Origin: Gammaproteobacteria bacterium
GTDB taxonomy: Bacteria > Pseudomonadota > Gammaproteobacteria > Steroidobacterales > SZUA-146
Reading direction: 5' to 3'
Assembly: GCA_003228965.1 (NCBI GenBank)
Contig: QIGP01000187.1
Location: 1 to 5,491, forward strand
Length of the DNA stretch: 5,491 bases
Shown: one piece after another, positions 1 to 4,553 of the stretch
Layout of the letters: each line of letters opens with the position of its first letter
Numbering within the stretch: the first letter of the stretch is position 1
Translations under genes and position numbers: made by a program
The notes under the pieces: model-generated
What the model was told of the DNA's origin: nothing
What the model saw: the letters and a program-made list of their open reading frames with translations, nothing else
The model's database searches: none

Positions 1-1109
1 CTCGGCTGGTACCTCAGCAGTAGTCGCCTAAGCTCATCGGCGTCGTCGCGATGCTTCATGACGCTACTCACCGCTTTTTGTACCCAGGAAATATTTGCCT
101 GCATACTCGCGTCCGGGTTGGCCCCCGAATGCACCAGTGCACTGGTCCAGTCAATCAGTTCGGATGTTCCAGGCACATAAAAAAGCTGGCCATCTGTGTT
201 GGCGCGCATTTCAATAAATGCACCCAAGAGATCTTCATATAAAGTACTCATCGGTTCATCCGGGGAATCGGATTTTGGTCCACCAAATACACGATTGATT
301 AATATTTTTCTAAGTAGATTCTCGTCCGGATCAGAAATGTGATGATAGTTACAGCGTCGTAAAAATGGATCTGGTAAATCACGTTCAGAATTGCTCGTGA
401 TAATGACGATAGGGCGCAGGGATTTCTCTTCCGGAACCCTTACACGCGTGCTCATTTCACGAATCTCAAAACTTAAACGAGCAATTCCGTTTAATAAATC
501 GTTAGGAAAATCGCGACTGGTTTTATCGATTTCGTCAATCAATACGACGCTCGGTCTTGGCGTGTCACTAGCGACTGAAGATCCTTTAACGGCCTGTTCA
601 TACAGGTCGCTATATCGTTTTGGATCAGCCGCAATAATGGCCCTGCCTAGCGGCCCAAAACTCAGAAAGTTTTTCGCATCGGCTTGCTGTGATGCAATGA
701 GATCCTGTCGCACCAATTGACTAGCGGCCAATTGCCCGACTAAATCGAAACGATAGAACAGGTCATTAGCTTCAGAGGTGGACTGTGCCTCAAAGCGCAA
801 TACTGGGCCCAGATTGAGTTCCCAGGCTAAGCGTTCGGCTAGTTCGCTTTTACCTGTGCCCGGGTTACCCGTTAGTAAAAGAGGTTTGCCAAGCACTAGC
901 GCGGTGTTAACGGCTTCTACAAGGTTTGCTTCTGAAATGTATCCTGCTGGGTGGCCAGGCGCATTTTCATCTTCAACTGGCGAATGCTCTTCATCCGGCA
1001 ACCAATGCCCAATGGTGTGCGCAAACGGATTGATATCATCTATACGAGCCAATAAATCGGCACGTTTACCGCGACCAATAAAACGAAACGCTGTTGCTCG
1101 TGCGCTCAT
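1..1109 (-). CDS. MoxR-type AAA+ ATPase, 3' end outside window
   Basis: The frame stays open for 369 codons from the ATG at 1109 to the window edge, so the C-terminus is missing. After a leader of about 55 residues comes an AAA+ core. Walker A is GNPGTGKS (residues 81-88), Walker B is VLIDEID (189-195), sensor 1 is ITSN (237-240), and a DPFLRRC motif (247-253) supplies the likely arginine finger. The STSEANDLFYRFD stretch (110-122) is the kind of segment seen in MoxR ATPases of multi-gene clusters. MoxR proteins hydrolyse ATP as ring-shaped remodelling machines and usually act with a partner such as a vWA protein. No partner of that kind is visible here, and it may lie to the left. The start is well supported: AAGGA sits 7 bases upstream, and the preceding gene ends 18 bases before. 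By family and position it is probably the switch of the unit with the two TIR-related proteins. The AAA+ call is firm; the defence role is inferred. Confidence 0.9.
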   Translation of the reverse strand, partial: MSARATAFRFIGRGKRADLLARIDDINPFAHTIGHWLPDEEHSPVEDENAPGHPAGYISEANLVEAVNTALVLGKPLLLTGNPGTGKSELAERLAWELNLGPVLRFEAQSTSEANDLFYRFDLVGQLAASQLVRQDLIASQQADAKNFLSFGPLGRAIIAADPKRYSDLYEQAVKGSSVASDTPRPSVVLIDEIDKTSRDFPNDLLNGIARLSFEIREMSTRVRVPEEKSLRPIVIITSNSERDLPDPFLRRCNYHHISDPDENLLRKILINRVFGGPKSDSPDEPMSTLYEDLLGAFIEMRANTDGQLFYVPGTSELIDWTSALVHSGANPDASMQANISWVQKAVSSVMKHRDDADELRRLLLRYQP

Positions 1110-1127
1110 GAGGTTGTCCTTGGTTTG

Positions 1128-1751
1128 TTATTGCTCACATATCTCGCAAGGGTTTGCGCCATGTGCAAGCAAACCATCAAGAGTCTGGTCGAGGTCTTCT
1201 TGTGTTTCTTCCGACTTTGTTTCGATACCGCGTACTTTGTAAATCGAACCTGACTTCTCATGCTTTGCTATTAGTGATGGCATCGGGAAATGCCATTCGT
1301 AGTCATTCAGGAATTTTTCAGGTGATGTGCGTGGCGGAAATTCGAACCAACTCAGGTTCATTTTTTCAAGTGGCACTAACCAGATGCGCGGGGTCGAAGC
1401 GTCATGTACGCTTTGCAAATCCAAGACCCATTTTAAATCTGAATTGCGTTCTTTTATGACTAAAGCGCGGTGTTTTTCAATTTGTTGCACAGTGGCGATA
1501 AAAACAAAATCGGTAACCCCGTCGCGGCACGCTTGCTGCTCAGTTGCGGTGGCAGTACCGGCTTCCATCGCAGGCCGTTCTGCACTCACTGGCACGAGGT
1601 TGTCGTCGCGACTAATGGTTTTAAGATTTCCGAAGAACTTGTCGACCCACGCGGTTTTTTGCGAAGCGGCAGCTGGCAACCAACACAGATAGATTTTGCG
1701 CCCTGAGCACTTGCCTGTATCGTCTGTGCGTAGATGTCCTTGAATGCGCAT
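1128..1751 (-). CDS. Degenerate TIR-like protein, probable pseudoenzyme
   Basis: This 207-residue protein matches no family I recognise outright, but it lines up with the TIR protein encoded just before it. KIYLCWLPAAAS (residues 19-30) matches HLFISYKHKAAS of the neighbour, FFGNLKTIS (39-47) matches FHDYLKAVS, and DFVFIATVQ (81-89) matches HFVCLLTTS. The 16-residue stretch I123-F138, including LEKMN and WF, matches the neighbour without a gap at 7 of 16 positions. Where the neighbour has its presumed catalytic Glu (RELFFALD), this protein reads SDLKWVLD (104-111), so Asp105 replaces Glu. The strand-A motif FISY is replaced by YLCW. It is therefore probably a TIR fold without normal NADase activity, perhaps a scaffold or sensor for the true TIR. 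The C-terminus ends in CEICEQ with a CxxC pair. The ATG at 1751 lies 8 bases after the TIR stop, with GAGA overlapping that stop, so the genes are likely translated together. Confidence 0.8.
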   Translation of the reverse strand: MRIQGHLRTDDTGKCSGRKIYLCWLPAAASQKTAWVDKFFGNLKTISRDDNLVPVSAERPAMEAGTATATEQQACRDGVTDFVFIATVQQIEKHRALVIKERNSDLKWVLDLQSVHDASTPRIWLVPLEKMNLSWFEFPPRTSPEKFLNDYEWHFPMPSLIAKHEKSGSIYKVRGIETKSEETQEDLDQTLDGLLAHGANPCEICEQ

Positions 1752-1759
1752 CGTGATTC

Positions 1760-2278
1760 TCAGTTCAGTACTTTTTGAATGCGTTCGGTTAGTTGAAAAA
1801 ATTGATCCTGTAGAAGTGCATCATTTTCATGCTGAAGCCGAATCAGTTGGCGCTGTTTATCGAATGGCCCTAAAAAATTAATATCGCCTACACTTTGGAT
1901 GGCAGGGTCATCCGATGTGAGTGCGCCTGTACCCTCAACCTGGTCGAACACGAACCACGCTGGATTTAGTTTTTCGACCAATACAAAAAGCAACTTGGGA
2001 GAGCTGTTTTTGTTAAATTGATCGAGCGCAAAAAAAAGCTCGCGCTGACATTGCGGAGCAGTCCAATAGCTCGTTGTGAGCAGGCAAACAAAGTGTGTGG
2101 TTTTCTCAAGTTGGGTTTGTATCTCGCTTGACCACAGCTGTGCCGCATCGATATCGGTGTCCATAAAAAGCGAAAACTTGAGACCACCAGACACCGCTTT
2201 CAAATAGTCATGAAAGCGCAAAGCAACCTTGGCGGAGGCCGCTTTGTGTTTGTACGAAATAAAAAGGTGATTATCCAC
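1760..2278 (-). CDS. Small TIR-domain protein, putative NAD-consuming effector
   Basis: The protein is essentially one TIR domain. Numbered from the GTG at 2278 (172 residues), strand A is LFISYKH (5-11), followed by FMDTD (38-42) with the charged loop typical of bacterial TIRs, then FVCLLTTSYW (63-72). The hallmark CQREL (77-81) holds the presumed catalytic Glu80. A strand-rich part with LVEKLNPAWF follows, and the tail (about 138-172) looks helical. Known bacterial TIR domains of this type cleave NAD+ or make cyclic ADP-ribose signals in anti-phage defence; activity here is inferred from the conserved Glu. It is the first gene of the unit. The frame can extend to a TTG at 2317, but no ribosome site precedes that codon and a -10-like box lies there. 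GTG gives the compact start MDNHLFISYKH, though its ribosome site (GAGA, 3 bases upstream) is weak. The start is uncertain; the domain is not. Confidence 0.88.
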   Translation of the reverse strand: MDNHLFISYKHKAASAKVALRFHDYLKAVSGGLKFSLFMDTDIDAAQLWSSEIQTQLEKTTHFVCLLTTSYWTAPQCQRELFFALDQFNKNSSPKLLFVLVEKLNPAWFVFDQVEGTGALTSDDPAIQSVGDINFLGPFDKQRQLIRLQHENDALLQDQFFQLTERIQKVLN

Positions 2279-2308
2279 TGTTCTCAACGCTTGTTTACTT
2301 GTTTGACA

Positions 2309-2314
2309 ATAATA
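2309..2314 (-). promoter_or_regulatory. Possible -10 box of the TIR operon
   Basis: On the minus strand TATTAT matches TATAAT at five of six bases and lies about 30 bases before the GTG at 2278. No convincing -35 hexamer is found at 15-18 bases, so an activator or another promoter may be involved. If this box is real, translation must begin downstream of the TTG at 2317, which favours the GTG start. Confidence 0.35.
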
Positions 2315-2317
2315 CAA

Positions 2318-2333
2318 GTGTTAACGATAACAC
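2318..2333. promoter_or_regulatory. Inverted repeat, candidate operator of the TIR operon
   Basis: GTGTTA-ACGA-TAACAC is a perfect 6-base inverted repeat with a 4-base spacer. It lies directly upstream of the -10-like box of the TIR unit, where a repressor would block RNA polymerase. The binding protein is unknown; the divergently encoded GbsR/MarR-type regulator is one candidate. Confidence 0.45.
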
Positions 2334-2342
2334 GCGCATCGT

Positions 2343-2388
2343 GGCTAACTTCACTGAATCGACACCCTCTTGGCGTTGGCTACTTCAC
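2343..2388. repeat. Pair of near-identical direct repeats in the divergent control region
   Basis: GGCTAACTTCAC (2343-2354) and GGCTACTTCAC (2378-2388) differ by one inserted A and start 35 bases apart. They lie upstream of the possible TIR-operon promoter. The arrangement fits two binding sites for an activator, but chance similarity cannot be excluded. Confidence 0.35.
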
Positions 2389-2423
2389 AGCCGCAGAAGC
2401 CATTTAGATATGAGCGCTGACCG

Positions 2424-2435
2424 TAGACATGTCTA
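2424..2435. promoter_or_regulatory. 12-base palindrome between the divergent genes
   Basis: TAGACATGTCTA is a perfect palindrome, flanked by CCG on the left and, after one extra base, CGG on the right. It sits about 90 bases before the regulator's -10 box. About one such palindrome is expected by chance in a window of this size, so only its position makes it a candidate operator. Confidence 0.3.
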
Positions 2436-2501
2436 GCGGCTTGCGCAATTATCTCTAGTGAACTGCCGCTTCGAATTCAGCCGCTTGAACCTGATAAAAG
2501 A

Positions 2502-2530
2502 CTGGCTTTGATCACGTGCCTAGGTATAAT
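2502..2530 (+). promoter_or_regulatory. Promoter of the GbsR/MarR-type regulator gene
   Basis: TATAAT at 2525-2530 is a perfect -10 consensus. The hexamer 17 bases upstream (CTGGCT, 2502-2507) is a poor -35, so the promoter may be weak or activator-dependent. Transcription would start near 2537, giving a leader of about 34 bases before the ATG at 2571. Confidence 0.5.
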
Positions 2531-2551
2531 TCATGTATGTTCTGAATTTTC

Positions 2552-2574
2552 AGGAAAAAATGAAAATACTATGA
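2552..2574 (+). promoter_or_regulatory. Ribosome site and four-codon leader ORF overlapping the regulator start
   Basis: AGGA (2552-2555) is 4 bases before an ATG at 2560, which opens a tiny frame (Met-Lys-Ile-Leu-stop) ending with TGA at 2572-2574. The regulator's ATG at 2571 overlaps that stop as ATGA. From the same AGGA to the regulator's ATG is 15 bases, which is long for direct initiation. The arrangement therefore suggests translational coupling, though it could be accidental. Confidence 0.35.
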
Positions 2575-3158
2575 AATTAACAGGCTATCAGCAAAATTTC
2601 ATACTACATTTCGGTGAAATGGGCAGTCGGTGGGGAATTAACCGCACCGTGGGGCAGCTTTACGCGCTGTTGTTCATATCTGAAGATCCTGTAAATGCAG
2701 ACCAAATGGCCGAAGGCTTAAGCATGTCACGTTCCAATGTGAGCATGGGGCTTAAGGAGTTGCAGTCCTGGCAGCTGGTAAAACTTCAGCACATTCCGGG
2801 TGATCGCAAGGACTACTTCAAGGCACCGGACGATATCTGGTTAATCTTTCAGACGCTGGCGGAACAGCGTCGTCAAAGAGAAATTGACCCAACCATTACC
2901 ATGCTGCGCGGTGCGCTTCTGGAGCCTGTTCCGGTGAGCGCCCCTGACGATCCCGACCGATATGCGCGTCAACGTATGGGCGACATGTTGGAGCTCATTG
3001 AAATGCTCACGGGCTGGTTTGCTGAAGTTCAGCAACTCGACCGTTCCACGCTTGAGAAACTCATGCGTCTCGGTGGTGGTGTGCGTCGCGTGCTCGATGT
3101 GAGTCACAAGTTCAGACGTGATGGGGTAGTTGAAGCAGACAAGACTGGGGAAGGCTGA
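2571..3158 (+). CDS. GbsR/MarR-family transcriptional regulator
   Basis: This is a 195-residue DNA-binding protein of the GbsR branch of the MarR superfamily. The N-terminal part (FILHFGEMGSRWGINRTVGQ, residues 10-29) carries the conserved Gly-Arg-Trp-Gly pattern of the branch. A winged helix-turn-helix follows, with helices around 43-67 (MAEGLSMSRSNVSMGLKEL), and the wing includes GDRKDYF (77-83). The C-terminal half is helical and probably serves in dimerisation. Members studied in Bacillus control choline and glycine-betaine uptake genes; no such genes are in this window, so its target is unknown. The frame stays open upstream to a TTG at 2508, but that codon precedes the -10 box and the protein similarity begins at MKLTGYQQNF, so I chose the ATG at 2571. 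It is transcribed away from the TIR operon and shares its control region, so it could regulate itself, that operon or both. Confidence 0.87.
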   Translation: MKLTGYQQNFILHFGEMGSRWGINRTVGQLYALLFISEDPVNADQMAEGLSMSRSNVSMGLKELQSWQLVKLQHIPGDRKDYFKAPDDIWLIFQTLAEQRRQREIDPTITMLRGALLEPVPVSAPDDPDRYARQRMGDMLELIEMLTGWFAEVQQLDRSTLEKLMRLGGGVRRVLDVSHKFRRDGVVEADKTGEG

Positions 3159-3179
3159 CTTTGTCGCTATGCCCATCCT

Positions 3180-3196
3180 CCGGTATCCCCGGTTTT
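3180..3196 (+). terminator. Weak candidate terminator after the regulator gene
   Basis: CCGG (3180-3183) and CCGG (3189-3192) can form a 4-base GC stem around a 5-base loop, followed by TTTT. It lies 22 bases after the regulator's stop. The stem and T-run are both short, so efficiency is doubtful. The rest of the spacer up to the HiPIP promoter shows no gene I recognise. Confidence 0.3.
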
Positions 3197-3322
3197 CTAT
3201 GCATTTCGCATCATGGTTGGAACGGGCTTACTTAGGAAACGGAGCTTGTCTTGCGTTTAGCTACGTTTTGCCTGGCGTACGAAGTTATTGTGTAAAAAAA
3301 GTTAAAGCTCGTGCTTTCAAGT

Positions 3323-3350
3323 TTGTAAGAACTACGGTATGCGATACAAT
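3323..3350 (+). promoter_or_regulatory. Promoter of the HiPIP gene
   Basis: TTGTAA (3323-3328; four of six -35 bases) and TACAAT (3345-3350; five of six -10 bases) are separated by 16 bases. Transcription would begin near 3357, leaving a leader of about 64 bases. The gene appears to be transcribed alone. Confidence 0.5.
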
Positions 3351-3420
3351 ATAGTCACTGTCTGGCCTGTTGACTTATATGGCCGGGACTTCTCCTAACA
3401 GGTAATGAGAGAGTAATCTT

Positions 3421-3762
3421 ATGAACAATGAATCCATTTCACGCCGACAATTTCTTAGAGGAAGTTGTGCAACAGCTCTTGCGCTAGGCGGTCTTTCTGT
3501 TTCAAACACAGCGAGTGCCGAAGACGTAAAGCTAACCGAAGACGATGCGACAGCTCAGGCGCTTGGCTACAAACACGATGCGTCGACTGTTGATGTTGCA
3601 AAGTACCCTAAGCGCGGCGGTGAAGAAGGCAAGAAGCAGTTTTGTGACAACTGTGCGCTGTATGCCATAAAAGAAGAGGGAGACTGGGCGCCATGTTCAC
3701 TGTTTCAGAATAAGCTCGTTGCAGGCAAGGGCTGGTGCAATGCCTGGGTATCCGCTGGTTAA
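3421..3762 (+). CDS. High-potential iron-sulfur protein (HiPIP), Tat-exported
   Basis: This is a 113-residue precursor of a small periplasmic electron carrier with one [4Fe-4S] cluster. HiPIPs shuttle single electrons at high potential between respiratory or photosynthetic complexes and terminal acceptors. The N-terminus has a twin-arginine motif (SRRQFLRG, residues 7-14), a hydrophobic stretch and a likely cleavage after A-S-A at 31-33. The protein would thus be folded with its cluster before export. The mature part is about 80 residues, normal for the family. It has four cluster cysteines at 75, 78, 92 and 106 in the spacing C-x2-C-x13-C-x13-C, and the usual ALGYKHDA and GWCNAW segments. 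GAGAGAG lies 7 bases before the ATG and supports the start. No electron donor or acceptor gene is adjacent. The identification is firm; the redox partners are unknown. Confidence 0.95.
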   Translation: MNNESISRRQFLRGSCATALALGGLSVSNTASAEDVKLTEDDATAQALGYKHDASTVDVAKYPKRGGEEGKKQFCDNCALYAIKEEGDWAPCSLFQNKLVAGKGWCNAWVSAG

Positions 3763-3763
3763 C

Positions 3764-3804
3764 CAGTTTCCGCAGTGTCGGTTACAACTTTTCAGTTGAA
3801 ACTG
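3764..3804 (+). terminator. Nested inverted repeats just after the HiPIP stop codon
   Basis: CAGTTTC (3764-3770) pairs with GAAACTG (3798-3804). Inside it CAACT (3785-3789) can pair with AGTTG (3794-3798) around TTTC; the two stems share one base, so they may be alternatives. The structure starts two bases after the stop codon. There is no T-run, so it would be an mRNA-stabilising or Rho-dependent end rather than a classic intrinsic terminator. Confidence 0.35.
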
Positions 3805-3884
3805 CTTGAGTTGCGGGTGTAGTAAGTGACTATGCAATGCCTTGTCCGCGAGCAAGAGGGTCGTTAAATTCGTCACAAGGTTGA

Positions 3885-4016
3885 GATGTTCGTATGCCTG
3901 GAATGAGTGGTCTGGAGCTGCAAACTGAATTGGTTGAGAAGGACATAACCGGGCTTTCGGTTCTATTGATGTCTGGACGCAACGATATTCCCGTTAGGGC
4001 ACCCGACGAAAACTAA
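3885..4016 (+). pseudogene. Remnant of a FixJ-like response-regulator receiver domain
   Basis: The plus-strand frame reads DVRMPGMSGLELQTEL, then LLMSGRNDIPV, then a stop at 4014. DVRMPGMSGLEL is the classic block around the phospho-accepting Asp of FixJ/NarL-type receivers, and LLMSGRNDIP matches the strand with the conserved Thr/Ser (usually FITGHGDIP). A stop codon (3882-3884) directly precedes the Asp, and no N-terminal acidic pocket is visible upstream. After the stop the same frame reads MRAASGLVRKNF to about 4055, resembling the family's MRAGASGFLEKPF, so the remnant may run on through that stop. No DNA-binding domain follows. An intact receiver is about 120 residues; only about 43 are recognisable here. 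This is a broken gene. A short translated ORF from the ATG at 3894 is possible but unlikely to function. Confidence 0.75.
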
Positions 4017-4037
4017 CTAATGAGAGCAGCTAGCGGC

Positions 4038-4370
4038 TTAGTCAGAAAGAATTTTGTGTTCTAAATCCATTTCTTCGATTTGGTCGACAAACGCGCCAAT
4101 GCGGTCGGCGACGCACTCAATCAGAGCAACCAGGAGCATGCCTGCAGTCTTCGGGCCTTTACCCTCGTGTAGGGACTGATACACATCGTTTACAGCAAAC
4201 AACGACCGGCGCTGAGTACTAGTCACGCGCTCTTGTTTGACCCAAACCCGAATTGACACCATGTCTTCGGGGTCTTCACCTGGGCTCATATTCACAGCGC
4301 GCAATACAACAAGAAAACCTTGTATTGCGTGATACTGCGGCTGTCTGGCGCGGGTACATGGTTTGAGTAC
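4038..4370 (-). pseudogene. Internal fragment of a ZntB/CorA-type metal transporter
   Basis: The open minus-strand frame, bounded by stops, reads GFLVVLRAVNMSPGEDPEDM, VSIRVWVKQERVTSTQRRSL, GKGPKTAGMLLVAL and ADRIGAFVDQIEEMD. These are characteristic segments of the cytoplasmic N-terminal domain of ZntB, a CorA-superfamily zinc transporter. Intact ZntB has about 320-330 residues and ends with two membrane helices and a G-x-N motif; all of that is missing after the stop at 4038. The upstream end is also lost: similarity fades near residues matching TRPR (TRAR, about 4349-4360), and a stop (4371-4373) follows. A minimal 88-codon ORF could start at the TTG at 4304, but it would lack the pore. 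About 110 codons survive without a frameshift, so the loss may be fairly recent. The family call is good, and ZntB is preferred over CorA proper because of the PGEDPEDMVSIRVW block. Confidence 0.75.
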
Positions 4371-4553
4371 CTAATGGAAGCATTTTTGAGGATCAGCCCG
4401 GGGTTAGAAGGGAACCGGTTCAGGTCAAATATGATAAAGTGATACGAGCTCGACACGAACTTCTGCCTCCATTGCTGTCGTAGTCTGAGTGCCCGGGAAA
4501 AACATCATAACTTTAAGCGATGTATCAAACTGTTTAGCAGGGATTCCTCCAAG
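4371..4553. other. Spacer before tamA without a recognised gene
   Basis: No gene is recognised here on either strand. GAACCGGTTC (4412-4421) is a perfect 10-base palindrome, but several of that length are expected by chance in this window. No promoter with both hexamers is evident for tamA; TATGAT (4430-4435) is -10-like but lacks a -35. A minus-strand frame is open from 4574 to a stop at 4425-4427, overlapping the start of tamA, and may be another remnant or chance. Confidence 0.5.

Noticed and set aside
391..1692. Plus-strand open frames over the MoxR and TIR-like genes (for example 778-1242 and 1327-1692)
   Set aside because: They are shadows of minus-strand genes that carry clear domain motifs; their translations show no recognisable motif and no good ribosome sites.
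2841..3176. Minus-strand open frame of 111 codons
   Set aside because: It lies antisense to the well-supported GbsR/MarR-type gene and has no recognisable features.
3290..3317. AAAGC-TCGT-GCTTT hairpin next to a run of seven A (a T-run on the minus strand) as a minus-strand terminator
   Set aside because: No minus-strand gene ends here, the stem is only five bases, and the site lies just upstream of the plus-strand HiPIP promoter.
3130..3354. Plus-strand open frame of 74 codons between the regulator and HiPIP genes
   Set aside because: It overlaps the end of the regulator, runs through the HiPIP promoter and shows no family features or clear ribosome site.
4412..4421. GAACCGGTTC palindrome as an operator
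   Set aside because: About five perfect 10-base palindromes are expected by chance in a window of this length, and no associated promoter is clear.
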